Of a DNA stretch of 64,000 nucleotides, positions 18,079 through 26,183 are shown one piece after another. Position 1 is the first letter of the stretch. Every line of letters begins with the position of its first letter. Source of the DNA: Nitrospira sp. (GTDB lineage: Bacteria > Nitrospirota > Nitrospiria > Nitrospirales > Nitrospiraceae); contig CP054184.1 in NCBI GenBank assembly GCA_015709715.1, forward strand, positions 2,341,001-2,405,000. The letters run 5' to 3'. The position numbers and the translations under genes were made by a program. The notes under the pieces are model-generated. The model had not been told where the DNA came from and did not search any database. It saw only the letters and a program-made list of their open reading frames with translations.

Positions 18079-18121
18079 GGCCTGCAGTCGATCTCTCGAC
18101 TCGCAGGCCGCCGTGTTTTTT
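18079..18121 (+). terminator. Rho-independent terminator
   Basis: GGCCTGC-A-GTCGA pairs with TCGAC-TC-GCAGGCC around a four-base loop, followed by GCCGTG and a run of six T (18116-18121). It sits 50 bp after the coiled-coil gene and upstream of exonuclease III. Confidence 0.8.
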
Positions 18122-18131
18122 CCCGTCCGAG

Positions 18132-18161
18132 TTGTTGGCGTTGCCGGTGCTCTGGTAGAAT
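18132..18161 (+). promoter_or_regulatory. predicted promoter of the exonuclease III gene
   Basis: TTGTTG (18132-18137), an 18 bp spacer and TAGAAT (18156-18161). The ATG lies only 12 bp beyond the -10, so the transcript would have a leader of a few bases. Consensus-based. Confidence 0.4.
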
Positions 18162-18173
18162 CCGCGTCTCGCC

Positions 18174-18947
18174 ATGAAAATTGCGACCTTCAACGTCAAT
18201 TCACTTCGGAAGCGCCTGTCCATCGTCCTGGGGTGGCTCGAGCAGCATCAGCCCGACGTATTGTGTCTTCAGGAGACCAAAGTTCAGGACAGCGAATTTC
18301 CCTTGGCTGCGCTGGCGACCTCCGGTTACGAAATTACCTTTCGCGGCATGAAATCGTACAACGGGGTCGCGATCCTCAGCCGCACGAAGCCCGAGGCGAT
18401 CGCCTATGGATTTGATGATGGTGGGGATGTCGAAGATGCGCGCCTGTTGCGGGTGGTCATTCGAGGGATTCCGATCGTCAATACCTACGTTCCGCAGGGC
18501 TTTGAAATCGATTCACCCAAATACCAGTACAAGTTATCCTGGTTCGACCGGCTGCGGAACTATTTCGACTCTCACTTCTCCCCGAAGGAGCCGGCGATCT
18601 GGTGTGGGGACATGAATGTGGCCCCAAGACCCATTGATGTCCACAGTCCGGAGAAGCATCTCAAACACGTCTGTTATCACGAAGACGCGCGCAACGCCTA
18701 TGGGAAGACAATTGCGTGGGGCTTCGAAGATGTGTTCTGCAAACTGTATCCAGATCGCCAGCAATTCACATTTTGGGATTACCGAGCTCCGAGTTCATTC
18801 GCTTCCAATAAGGGATGGCGAATCGATCATATCTTGGCAACCCCCCCGCTGGCCGAACAGTGTCTGCGGGCTGACGTGGACATTAATCCACGGCGCGCCA
18901 GCGATCCGTCCGATCATACGGTGCTCTGGGCAGAATTCAACATCTGA
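18174..18947 (+). CDS. xth: exodeoxyribonuclease III (AP endonuclease)
   Basis: A 257-residue protein of the ExoIII/EEP family. MKIATFNVNSLRKR (metal-binding Asn), LCLQETKVQD (catalytic Glu), WCGDMNVAPRPIDV (Asp/Asn) and the C-terminal SDHTVLWAEF (Asp-His pair) are all present. Removes 3' blocks and cuts at abasic sites in base-excision repair. Length and motifs are normal. Confidence 0.94.
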   Translation: MKIATFNVNSLRKRLSIVLGWLEQHQPDVLCLQETKVQDSEFPLAALATSGYEITFRGMKSYNGVAILSRTKPEAIAYGFDDGGDVEDARLLRVVIRGIPIVNTYVPQGFEIDSPKYQYKLSWFDRLRNYFDSHFSPKEPAIWCGDMNVAPRPIDVHSPEKHLKHVCYHEDARNAYGKTIAWGFEDVFCKLYPDRQQFTFWDYRAPSSFASNKGWRIDHILATPPLAEQCLRADVDINPRRASDPSDHTVLWAEFNI

Positions 18948-19000
18948 CCTTCCATCGAGTCGAAACGGGGCTGTGTCCCGTCCGGACTCTTGAGGTCTCC

Positions 19001-19180
19001 TCACTGTAACGCCTCCACCGGTTCCAACAACAACTGCTCAGCCATTCGTGTGCGCCGATTTTGTTCGATCAGAGGATCGACGATTGATCCACAGTTGATA
19101 CATCGCCATACAAACGTTTCCGGAGAAAAATCGGGGCGCCATTCATCGACCATAAATCCTTTGCATCGTCCGCATGTCAT
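19001..19180 (-). CDS. 59-residue zinc-ribbon-like protein
   Basis: A short gene read on the minus strand from ATG 19180 to TGA at 19001-19003. A perfect Shine-Dalgarno (GGAGGT, complement of 19188-19193) lies 7 bp before the start. The protein has CGRC at residues 3-6 and CINC at 27-30, the two knuckles of a small zinc ribbon, then a charged helical tail. Similar short ribbon proteins occur in Nitrospira-type genomes; function unknown. It faces exonuclease III tail to tail. Confidence 0.65.
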   Translation of the reverse strand: MTCGRCKGFMVDEWRPDFSPETFVWRCINCGSIVDPLIEQNRRTRMAEQLLLEPVEALQ

Positions 19181-19305
19181 GGCTTCTACCTCCTTCAGTT
19201 TGTATTCCCTCGGGGGGACGTACCCACGAGAGGAAAGGTAACAGCGGGAGATTAGAGAGGAGTTAGCGAGATGTTAAAACAATTTAATCCTCAATGGTGA
19301 GGAAT

Positions 19306-19440
19306 ATGAATGACTTGAGACTCGACGATTGGACAAATCAGCAGGCCTGTGGCGCAGGTCTGTCTAAGGGAGAAGATGCGAATCGTGCGCGGCCAACATC
19401 AACCACTGACTTTCTTGACAGATATCCGATGATCCGATAA
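19306..19440 (+). CDS. possible 44-residue peptide
   Basis: ATG 19306 is preceded by GGTGAGGAAT and the frame stays open to TAA at 19438-19440. The product is charged, has one Cys and no membrane segment or known motif. It could equally be non-coding leader DNA ahead of the PilZ gene. Confidence 0.2.
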   Translation: MNDLRLDDWTNQQACGAGLSKGEDANRARPTSTTDFLDRYPMIR

Positions 19441-19441
19441 C
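19415..19441 (+). promoter_or_regulatory. possible promoter of the PilZ gene
   Basis: A perfect -35 hexamer TTGACA (19415-19420) is followed after 15 bp by GATAAC (19436-19441), a weak -10 with short spacing. The ATG at 19453 is 11 bp further. Confidence 0.3.
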
Positions 19442-19452
19442 GGTTGAACGCT

Positions 19453-19965
19453 ATGGGTAAACCGCTGATCTGCCCGCAATGCGGACAAGCCAATGTGTTG
19501 CGTTCCCGCTGCCGAACGCTCCTTGAGCGCTTACAGTCGCTCGCCTGTTTCGTGCCCTTCCATTGTCAGTCCTGTACCTATCGCTTCCCCGCTCCTCGAT
19601 GGGGCCGCGGAGCGGGGGGGCGGATCATGGACAGGCGGGAGCATCTCCGCATTCCGGTGCATCTTTTTCTGTCGTTTTCCGGCGGAAAAGTTCGGGGTGA
19701 AGGCGTGGTGTTGGACATTTCGATGGGTGGGTGCATCATCGAGAGCCAAGCGGCGGTGCATGTGGACGATATCTTCTATCTCCAGATTGCGCTGGACAAG
19801 GATCAACCACCTCTGGAGGTGGCGGCCATGGTCCGGTCCGTGAGCTCGCGGGGGATCGCCTTCAAATTTCTCCGGGCCGCTCAAGAAAATCAACGGCTCC
19901 TCGCCTTCGTGCAGGCCAAGACCGAGTCTTTGGGGAGTAGTCACGCGGCTGCAGTCAAAGACTGA
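19453..19965 (+). CDS. zinc-ribbon plus PilZ-domain protein
   Basis: A 170-residue protein. Residues 7-41 carry two CxxC knuckles (C7/C10 and C38/C41), a rubredoxin-like zinc ribbon. From about residue 60 a PilZ domain follows, with RREHLR (61-66) and DISMGG (88-93), the RxxxR and D-x-S-x-x-G determinants of cyclic-di-GMP binding. This suggests a second-messenger receptor, though output is unknown. ATG 19453 chosen over an upstream TTG (19444); neither has a strong ribosome site. Confidence 0.8.
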   Translation: MGKPLICPQCGQANVLRSRCRTLLERLQSLACFVPFHCQSCTYRFPAPRWGRGAGGRIMDRREHLRIPVHLFLSFSGGKVRGEGVVLDISMGGCIIESQAAVHVDDIFYLQIALDKDQPPLEVAAMVRSVSSRGIAFKFLRAAQENQRLLAFVQAKTESLGSSHAAAVKD

Positions 19966-19982
19966 CGCTGAGTCTTCCGGCC

Positions 19983-20210
19983 GGAATCAGCGAACCCTTC
20001 CGCGACCTTCAGAGTCAGCTGGAAGGCACCGAAAACCGCGTCGCCGTCGCGCGCAAGCGGTATATCGACAAGGTGGCCGAATTCAACAAGATGGTTCGTT
20101 ACTTTCCCACAAATCTCACGGCCAAATTTCTCCTGCACCTGGAGGAGAAGTCCAACTTCACGGTGGCGGATGAGGAGGCCGTGGCCACTCCTCCGACCGT
20201 GAAGTTCTAA
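19983..20210 (+). pseudogene. decayed lemA remnant (C-terminal part)
   Basis: Reading codons from 19983 to the TAA at 20208-20210 gives about 75 residues matching the C-terminal helix and tail of LemA proteins: LQSQLEGTENRVAVARKRY, then FNKMVRYFPTNL and the family-typical C-terminal VKF. No start codon, signal segment or N-terminal helices precede it; instead the frame runs into the end of the PilZ gene. I read it as a truncated relic. The lack of a start makes expression unlikely. Confidence 0.7.
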
Positions 20211-20240
20211 CTGGGACTTATTGACAGGAAAGGAGCGCCG

Positions 20241-20503
20241 ATGTGGCTGTTGGGTCGAGGACAAGCCGCTGCCTTCGTCGGCACATGGCCGGCCACGATC
20301 CGTCTCCTCGCCTCTCGCGAACGCATGCATCAGAAGGTGGCGTTGAGGGCGGAACGCGCCTTCGCCCATTATGGGATCGGTCGAACTCGGCGTGGAACGG
20401 GCTTGCTGCTCATGGTCTCGTTGCTCGAGCGCGAGGTCCCCTCACCCGTGTCTGTCCTGTCGTTGAAGGTGACAATCCGAACGAGGTGATCCAGGATATC
20501 TGA
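20241..20503 (+). pseudogene. decayed TPM-domain gene downstream of lemA remnant
   Basis: ATG 20241 has AAGGAG upstream. The first 65 codons include RAERAFAHYGIGRTRRGTG and LLLMVSLLEREV, matching the core of TPM-domain (YgcG-type) proteins that normally follow lemA. After LEREV the frame departs from the family. A neighbouring frame then gives GDNPNEV near the end (stop 20501-20503), like the C-terminal segment of the same family. An internal deletion plus frameshift is the simplest reading. Confidence 0.6.
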
Positions 20504-20524
20504 TGCCATTTCCTTAACCGGCGA

Positions 20525-20553
20525 TGGACGCTTCCGCGCGGTTTCGCTACAAT
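20525..20553 (+). promoter_or_regulatory. predicted promoter of murJ, near-leaderless
   Basis: TGGACG (20525-20530), 17 bp, TACAAT (20548-20553). The murJ ATG at 20562 is only 8 bp after the -10, so transcription would start at or next to the start codon. Confidence 0.4.
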
Positions 20554-20561
20554 CCCTCCCA

Positions 20562-22190
20562 ATGTCCGAGCCCACCGCTTCTGCCGAAACATCTCGCCAG
20601 ACTCCGAACGAAAACCATTCCGTGGTCAAGGCGGCCGGTCTCATCGGCGTGGCCACCTTTTCCAGCCGTATTCTCGGCTTTGTGCGGGACATGGTGCTCG
20701 CACGGTTGTTCGGCGCGACCCCTGCGGCCGATGCCTTCTTCGTCGCCTACCGTATTCCCAACCTCTTGCGCGAACTGTTCGCGGAAGGGTCTATGTCGGC
20801 CGCATTCATTCCGGTCTTCACCGAATACCAGACGCTCAAGACCAAGCGGGATGCCTGGGAGTTGGCCAGCGCGACCTTCACCACGTTGTTGACCATCGTG
20901 ACCGCCGTAACGATGCTGGGGATTGCTGCGGCCCCGGCCATCGTCTGGCTCTTGGCGCCAGGGTTCCATGCCAGCCCCGACAAGCTGGCCCTCACCTCGC
21001 TCTTGACGCGCGTCATGTTTCCCTACTTGCTGTTCGTCAGTCTGGCGGCGCTGGCGATGGGAATTCTCAACTCCCTCCGGGCCTTTGCGGCCCCGGCCTT
21101 CTCGCCGGTCTTCTTCAACATCTGCACCATCGCCTGTGCGCTGGTTCTCTCACCCCTGTTGGCCGAGCCGATCGTCGGCGTCGCGATCGGGATCGTCGCC
21201 GGCGGTGCCGCACAGTTCCTCATGCAACTTCCCGGCTTGCGGGGGCGAGGCATGTTGTTCGGTTTCAGGTTCAACCCCGGTCATCCCGGCGTCAAACGCA
21301 TCGGTCGGCTGATGATTCCTTCGCTGCTGGGACTGTCCGTCACCCAGATCAATATTACGGTCAGTACAATCCTGGCCTCGTTTTTTGCCGGAGGACCGAC
21401 CTATCTGTTCTACGGTATGCGGCTGATCCAATTTCCGCTCGGCATCTTCGGCGTCGCCCTTGCCACCGCGATTCTGCCGACCCTTTCGGCGCAAGCCGCC
21501 CGTGGTGCGTTGGATGAGTTGCGCGCGACGCTCGGCTTCGGTCTGCGGATGATTTTCTTTATCATTCTCCCGGCCATGCTGGGGCTCATCCTCCTGCGAC
21601 AACCCATCGTGCATCTGTTTTTCGAACATGGCTCGTTCACATCGGGCGACACGCAAGCCACAGCGACAGCGGTGCTCTGTTACGCTGCGGGACTCTGGGC
21701 CTTTGCCGGCGTACGCATCATCGTCTCCGCGTTTTATTCTTTGCAGGACACGAAAACACCGGCGGTGACTGCGGGCATTGCTGTGGTGGCCAACATTCTC
21801 CTCTCAGTGTGGTTGATGACGTGGTTGCAGGCGGCGGGCTTGGCCCTCGCCACGGCATTGGCCTCCATGCTGAACGGCAGTATCCTGGTGGCCGTGTTGC
21901 ATCGGCGTCTGGGGTCGGTGGATTGGGCGACGATCGGTCGCTCGGCGCTGCGAGTCCTGGCGGCCTCCGTTCCGCTCGTGGCAATCTGTCTGTGGGTTGC
22001 GGAGTCTGCCGTGTGGTCCGCGCCGGGGGCGTGGGTGGCCAAGACCGCGGTGTTGGCCGGAGGGATCGGCGCGAGCGTGTTCGGGTACTTGGGGCTGCAT
22101 ATCTGGATGGGCTCGGAGGAGTTGGACGTCGTCTTGGGCATGGTCAAACGCAAATTTGGTCGGCTGACTCGTCGAGCGGGAGGGAATTGA
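20562..22190 (+). CDS. murJ: lipid II flippase MurJ
   Basis: A 542-residue protein with about 14 hydrophobic helices. The N-terminal block FSSRILGFVRDMVLARLFG and ADAFFVAYRIPNLLRELFAEG is diagnostic of MurJ/MviN; conserved charged residues in FVRD and NLLRELFAEGSMSAAFIPV line the central cavity. It flips undecaprenyl-linked peptidoglycan precursor to the periplasm. It is followed after 3 bp by ogt. Confidence 0.95.
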   Translation: MSEPTASAETSRQTPNENHSVVKAAGLIGVATFSSRILGFVRDMVLARLFGATPAADAFFVAYRIPNLLRELFAEGSMSAAFIPVFTEYQTLKTKRDAWELASATFTTLLTIVTAVTMLGIAAAPAIVWLLAPGFHASPDKLALTSLLTRVMFPYLLFVSLAALAMGILNSLRAFAAPAFSPVFFNICTIACALVLSPLLAEPIVGVAIGIVAGGAAQFLMQLPGLRGRGMLFGFRFNPGHPGVKRIGRLMIPSLLGLSVTQINITVSTILASFFAGGPTYLFYGMRLIQFPLGIFGVALATAILPTLSAQAARGALDELRATLGFGLRMIFFIILPAMLGLILLRQPIVHLFFEHGSFTSGDTQATATAVLCYAAGLWAFAGVRIIVSAFYSLQDTKTPAVTAGIAVVANILLSVWLMTWLQAAGLALATALASMLNGSILVAVLHRRLGSVDWATIGRSALRVLAASVPLVAICLWVAESAVWSAPGAWVAKTAVLAGGIGASVFGYLGLHIWMGSEELDVVLGMVKRKFGRLTRRAGGN

Positions 22191-22193
22191 GCG

Positions 22194-22700
22194 ATGCGCG
22201 CCATCATATTTCAGTCGTCCTGGGGTTGGGTGACGGTTGCGGCTTCCTCAAAAGGGGTGACCGCTATCGATCTATCGCCGACTGTACCTCGCAAGGAGGT
22301 ATTCGCCGCGGCATGTGGCGAGGACGCAGCCGTGACGAAGCTGCTGGGTGATGCACGGGCACAACTTCTCGCGTACTTTGCGGGTACGATGCGGGAATTT
22401 TCATTGCCCTTGGACTTGTCAGGGGGGACGTCGTTTCAGCGGAAAGTGTGGACCGCCATCCAGCGGATCCCCTACGGACGTGTTCGATCCTATCAATGGG
22501 TGGCACTTCGAGTAGGAGGAAAACAATATGCCAGGGCGGTGGGGATGGCGCTCGGCGCGAATCCCGTACCAGTGGTCGTGCCCTGTCACCGGATCATTGC
22601 CCACGACGGCTCGCTGGGCGGTTTCTCCTGCGGCCTGACGTTGAAGCGGCGGTTGCTGGCATTGGAAGGCACGCTTGCGCAGCTCCGGAGGGTACGATAG
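22194..22700 (+). CDS. ogt: methylated-DNA-protein-cysteine methyltransferase
   Basis: A 168-residue protein. The active-site PCHR motif is in VVVPCHRII with Cys131 as methyl acceptor, and GGFSCGLTLKRRLLALE is the usual following block. FQRKVWTAIQRIPYGRVRSY is the helix-turn-helix that inserts an Arg finger in DNA. It repairs O6-alkylguanine by suicide transfer. The weakly conserved N-terminal domain is typical. Stop to dtd start is 16 bp. Confidence 0.94.
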   Translation: MRAIIFQSSWGWVTVAASSKGVTAIDLSPTVPRKEVFAAACGEDAAVTKLLGDARAQLLAYFAGTMREFSLPLDLSGGTSFQRKVWTAIQRIPYGRVRSYQWVALRVGGKQYARAVGMALGANPVPVVVPCHRIIAHDGSLGGFSCGLTLKRRLLALEGTLAQLRRVR

Positions 22701-22716
22701 GCGGGACGGATCGACG

Positions 22717-23166
22717 ATGAGAGCGGTCATCCAGCGGGTGTCGCAGGCCTCCGTGGAGGTGGAAGGACAGGTCGTCGGTAGGATCGCGGCCGGATTGGTC
22801 GTCCTGCTGGGGGTGGCCCAGGGCGACGCCGAACCGGACCTCCTATATGTCGTCGACAAAATCCGAACGCTCCGCATCTTCGCAGATGGCACGGGCAAAA
22901 TGAATCGCGCAGTGATGGATGTTGGGGGCGCTCTGCTGGTGATCTCACAATTTACCTTGCTGAGCGAGACGGCGAAGGGACGCCGACCGGGGTTTGACCG
23001 TGCCGCCCCGCCGGATGACGCGCGGAGGTGGTATGAACAAGCGATCAGCCGCTGGAAAGCCGCTGGTCTGCCGGTCGAAACCGGGGTGTTCGGCGCGCAT
23101 ATGCAGGTCACATTGACCAACGATGGACCGGTGACCTTCATCCTGGGCAGTCGACGGGAGCCATAA
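22717..23166 (+). CDS. dtd: D-aminoacyl-tRNA deacylase
   Basis: A 149-residue protein of standard length. MRAVIQRVSQASVEVEG at the N-terminus, SQFTLL in the middle and TNDGPVTF near the C-terminus are the DTD signature elements (the latter with the Gly-cisPro-like chirality filter region). It removes D-amino acids and glycine mischarged on tRNA. Start 22717 chosen; the longer frame overlaps ogt. Confidence 0.95.
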   Translation: MRAVIQRVSQASVEVEGQVVGRIAAGLVVLLGVAQGDAEPDLLYVVDKIRTLRIFADGTGKMNRAVMDVGGALLVISQFTLLSETAKGRRPGFDRAAPPDDARRWYEQAISRWKAAGLPVETGVFGAHMQVTLTNDGPVTFILGSRREP

Positions 23167-23229
23167 CGATGTCGGACAAGCGGCTCAAGTTTCGAGCGAC
23201 GGTGCCGACAAAGAAACGCGGGCGCAGGG

Positions 23230-23259
23230 TTCGAGCGACGCAACCTCTTCTGTTATACT
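23230..23259 (+). promoter_or_regulatory. possible promoter upstream of 23295
   Basis: TTCGAG (23230-23235), 18 bp, TATACT (23254-23259). The -10 is good, the -35 weak. Its position supports ATG 23295 rather than 23169 as the start of the next gene. Confidence 0.35.
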
Positions 23260-23294
23260 GGCGTCAAAGGGCAGGGATTGCCCGGGAGGTCGTG

Positions 23295-23861
23295 ATGGGA
23301 AGTCCTGTTTCGCGCAGCCATCCACTCCGTCAACTGTTCGGGGCGCTGACCGAAAAGAGCTTCACCGAACATCTCGGGTGGCCGGATCTCAATGTCACCG
23401 AGTACGTGTCCAATCTCCTCGTCGAATTCACCCACACCGATCAACTCTACCAAATCCGTAACCGACAGGGCCGTGCGGCAGACTCCGTCGTCGACATGCT
23501 GTTTGAATCGGAGGTGCTCCTGGAGGCCCAGTCCTTCGATCGCGAACGTGAGGTCCATCGCCACATCGGCGACTATACGTTGTTCATGACCGGGTTGTTC
23601 CCCGAATACCTGCGCCGCTTGAAAACTGCCGGCCTGGTCTACCACAAAGATTTTCTGGTGGATTACGTCAAGACGGGCAAGCGTTCCTATGGACTGGTGG
23701 CGGAGTATGGGGGGTATGATCCTGAGCAGGATTCCCCGCTCTTTCGAAAGCTCTCGGAAAATTTTGAACTGTGCGTGACCGGCCTGGGGTTCGTCCGTAG
23801 CGATTTGGATCGTATGCAAGATCCCGCCTACCGTCACATGAAGACGCTGCTGCTCAATTGA
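23295..23861 (+). CDS. conserved hypothetical protein
   Basis: A 188-residue soluble protein. Start chosen at ATG 23295 because GGGAGG at 23284-23289 precedes it; the longer frame to 23169 adds an Arg/Lys-rich stretch of unlikely sequence. Visible blocks are HLGWPDLNVTEYVSNLL, DMLFESEVLLEAQSF, REVHRHIGDYTLFMTGLFPE and FELCVTGLGFVRSDLD. The HIGDYTLFMTGLFPE block looks like a buried helical core of a family known only as hypothetical. Its last codons overlap the TTG start of the next gene. Confidence 0.65.
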   Translation: MGSPVSRSHPLRQLFGALTEKSFTEHLGWPDLNVTEYVSNLLVEFTHTDQLYQIRNRQGRAADSVVDMLFESEVLLEAQSFDREREVHRHIGDYTLFMTGLFPEYLRRLKTAGLVYHKDFLVDYVKTGKRSYGLVAEYGGYDPEQDSPLFRKLSENFELCVTGLGFVRSDLDRMQDPAYRHMKTLLLN

Positions 23862-24796
23862 GACAATCCCGCCCGATTCTCCTGGTCCATGGTGGTGCGG
23901 GTCGACGCGCCATGACGCTCACCCAAGCCGCTTGCATCGAGTCGGCCTTGATTGAGGGGCGACAGTTGCTCGTGGCCGGGGCTCCGGCGTTGTCGGTCGT
24001 GGAGGCGGTGATTCGCAGGTTCGAAGCGTCCGGACTCTTCAATGCCGGATTGGGCTCCAATCAGCAGCTCGACGGGGTACAGCGGATGGATGCTTCCATC
24101 ATGGAGGGCGATCGGCTGCGCGCCGGAGCCGTGGCTTCCGTCGAGGCCCTCGTCCATCCCATTACGGCGGCTCGACTGGTGATGGAGAAAACCTCTCACG
24201 TCTTCCTGGTGGGGCCGCCGGCCACGCGGTTTGCTCGATATTGCGGCCTGGAGCGAGCGCCAGGGAAGAAGGCCGGAAGGCAGGCGAGACAGGGAGCCTC
24301 ACCTTCGAGTCGGGCGCCGGGTCGCCTGCTCCGTCTGCATCAAGCGCTGTCTCGGGCTGGGCGTATCCAAGCCCGCAGTCTGGGCAAGGAAACGGTCGGC
24401 GCCGTCGCGCTCGACCTGAATGGCACCGTTGCCGCCGGTGCCTCGACTGGCGGCGTGGATGTCATGTTGCCGGGCCGGGTCGGCGATACCCCGTTGATCG
24501 GCTGCGGCGTCTACGCGGATAACGAGGGTGGGGCCGTTTCAATGACGGGGTTGGGCGAAAGCATCATGCGCGTCGCAGTGGCCAAAGAGATCGTCGATCT
24601 TCTGGAGCAGGGAGCCGGGCCCCTGTTCGCGGCGAACCGTGTGTTGAAAAAGGTGGTGCAGCGGGTACGGGGCGCCGCAGGCGTCCTCGTGCTCTGTCCG
24701 GACGGTCGGTTCGCGATCAGGCACAGCACGCCGCATATGGCCGCCGGGTTTGTCGGCGGAGACGGCCGGCCCACGGTTCGTGACCGGTTTGCCTAG
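23858..24796 (+). CDS. isoaspartyl peptidase/L-asparaginase (Ntn hydrolase)
   Basis: A 312-residue precursor. HGGAG near residue 11 and GSNQQLDG/MDASIMEG are the alpha-subunit motifs. The nucleophile is Thr179 in GKETVGAVALD, where autocleavage would create the beta subunit, and STGG plus GCGVYADNEGGA follow. Family enzymes hydrolyse isoaspartyl dipeptides and asparagine. Start is TTG 23858, which overlaps the previous stop by 4 bp; the first ATG (23912) would delete the HGGAG motif. The pre-Thr linker is Lys/Arg/Ser-rich and appears disordered. Confidence 0.85.
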   Translation: MRQSRPILLVHGGAGRRAMTLTQAACIESALIEGRQLLVAGAPALSVVEAVIRRFEASGLFNAGLGSNQQLDGVQRMDASIMEGDRLRAGAVASVEALVHPITAARLVMEKTSHVFLVGPPATRFARYCGLERAPGKKAGRQARQGASPSSRAPGRLLRLHQALSRAGRIQARSLGKETVGAVALDLNGTVAAGASTGGVDVMLPGRVGDTPLIGCGVYADNEGGAVSMTGLGESIMRVAVAKEIVDLLEQGAGPLFAANRVLKKVVQRVRGAAGVLVLCPDGRFAIRHSTPHMAAGFVGGDGRPTVRDRFA

Positions 24797-24806
24797 GCGC
24801 GCGAGA

Positions 24807-24835
24807 GGCTGATACAGTGAGGCGAGGTATCAGCC
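24807..24835. repeat. perfect 9-bp inverted repeat abutting a start codon
   Basis: GGCTGATAC (24807-24815) and GTATCAGCC (24827-24835) are perfect complements across an 11-base spacer. The right arm ends one base before the ATG at 24837. It could be an operator, an mRNA hairpin hiding the start, or a T-less terminator for the gene before. Confidence 0.55.
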
Positions 24836-24836
24836 C

Positions 24837-25271
24837 ATGGCAGCTCTTTTTCATCTGGCGTTTCCGGTGCATGATCTGACCGCGGCGAAGCGGTTTTACG
24901 TCGACGGCTTGGGCTGCGTGCTGGGTCGGGAATCGTCCACGGCCGTCACGTTCGGGCTCGCCGGCCATCAACTGGTGGCGCATCTCGCCCCCCTCCCGAA
25001 GACGCCGCAGCAAGGGATCTATCCGCGACATTTTGGACTCGTGCTCACCGAGGAGGAGGAGTGGCAGGCAATGGTCGATCGTGCCAGGAGCCTGGGGCTC
25101 TCGTTTTACCAGCAACCGAGGACACGATTCGCGGGAACGGCGGTCGAACATCGCACCTTCTTTCTGGAAGATCCCTCTCATAACCTGCTCGAGTTCAAAC
25201 ATTACCGCTTTGCATCGGCCATCTTCGGCGAACGAGCCATCGCCGCGGTCGGAGACGCCGACTCCCACTAG
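24837..25271 (+). CDS. VOC (glyoxalase/bleomycin-resistance fold) protein
   Basis: A 144-residue protein with the paired beta-alpha-beta-beta-beta layout. LAFPVHDLTAAKRFYVDGLG opens the first module, and HFGLVLTEEEEW and EHRTFFLEDPSHNLLEFKHY (metal-binding Glu in the LEFK strand) form the second. The latter resembles dioxygenase-like VOC members. Substrate unknown. It converges with mtgA (33 bp between stops). Confidence 0.8.
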   Translation: MAALFHLAFPVHDLTAAKRFYVDGLGCVLGRESSTAVTFGLAGHQLVAHLAPLPKTPQQGIYPRHFGLVLTEEEEWQAMVDRARSLGLSFYQQPRTRFAGTAVEHRTFFLEDPSHNLLEFKHYRFASAIFGERAIAAVGDADSH

Positions 25272-25304
25272 GGACGTCCGACGCGTGGTCCGCGTCCAAG
25301 GCGT

Positions 25305-26090
25305 TCAGTCCTGGGTCAGAGACAGCTCTTCTGATTCTGCGCTGCGGCGCCCGTTGGAAATGGCGTGGGGGCGTCTTCCGCTTCTCCGTTCCAACCAGCG
25401 GATGATGTGATGCTGCCGTCGATTCAAGTAGGCGGTATGACGAATGGGATCGTACCGGCGAGGTGAGGGAAGAATCGCCGCCAGCAGGGCGGCTTCCTCG
25501 ACGGTGAGCTCCTTGGCTGGTTTGCCGAAATGGTGCCGGGCCGCTGCTTCAGCTCCGAATACGCCTTGTCCCCACTCGGCGACGTTCAGGTAGAGCTCCA
25601 GGATGCGTTCTTTGGTCAAACGGTGCTCCAGCGCGCGTGTGATCAAGGCTTCACGAGCCTTCCGGAGCAGCGACCGTTCCGAGGACAGATAGAGGTTCTT
25701 GGCTAGTTGCTGGGTGATGGTGCTGCCGCCGCGTTTAAACTCGCCCACTTCCAGGTTGTAGAGGGCCGCATCTTTGATGCCCTCCCAGTCGAACCCTTCA
25801 TGGGCGAAGAACGACGCATCCTCCGCCGCGACCACGGCCCGTTGAAGCGAGGGAGCGATGCGTGATAGCGGCATCCACATATACTGAATGCGCAGGGAAC
25901 GGCCCTGTTCCTTGGCCTGCGCTCGTCGGGCCTCCATGAGCGCCGTTTCGGTGGGATGGCGTTGGGCGAGCGCAGCCACGTCCGGCAGCGTCGCCAGCCA
26001 ATAAGCCCCCACCGCTCCCGCCGGGAGAGCGACGAGCACCGTGAACCAGAGGAGCACGCGTCCGAACCGACTGCCTGTTGACTTGCCCAT
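25305..26090 (-). CDS. mtgA: monofunctional peptidoglycan glycosyltransferase MtgA
   Basis: A 261-residue GT51 enzyme. One N-terminal membrane helix (about 10-33) precedes the catalytic domain. The motifs AAEDASFFAHEGFDWEG (catalytic Glu), RGGSTITQQLAKNLYL and RILELYLNVAEWG are all present; there is no transpeptidase domain. It polymerises lipid II into glycan strands in the periplasm. ATG 26090 chosen; an in-frame GTG at 26123 would extend it by 11 residues. Confidence 0.93.
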   Translation of the reverse strand: MGKSTGSRFGRVLLWFTVLVALPAGAVGAYWLATLPDVAALAQRHPTETALMEARRAQAKEQGRSLRIQYMWMPLSRIAPSLQRAVVAAEDASFFAHEGFDWEGIKDAALYNLEVGEFKRGGSTITQQLAKNLYLSSERSLLRKAREALITRALEHRLTKERILELYLNVAEWGQGVFGAEAAARHHFGKPAKELTVEEAALLAAILPSPRRYDPIRHTAYLNRRQHHIIRWLERRSGRRPHAISNGRRSAESEELSLTQD

Positions 26091-26183
26091 TCCCGTCGCT
26101 CTATCTAGAGGTATCTCGTCCACCCATCGAGACGAGGCGGAATGTGAGCGCCCGCCTTCATTGCGGCGGGAACGAATGACGAC

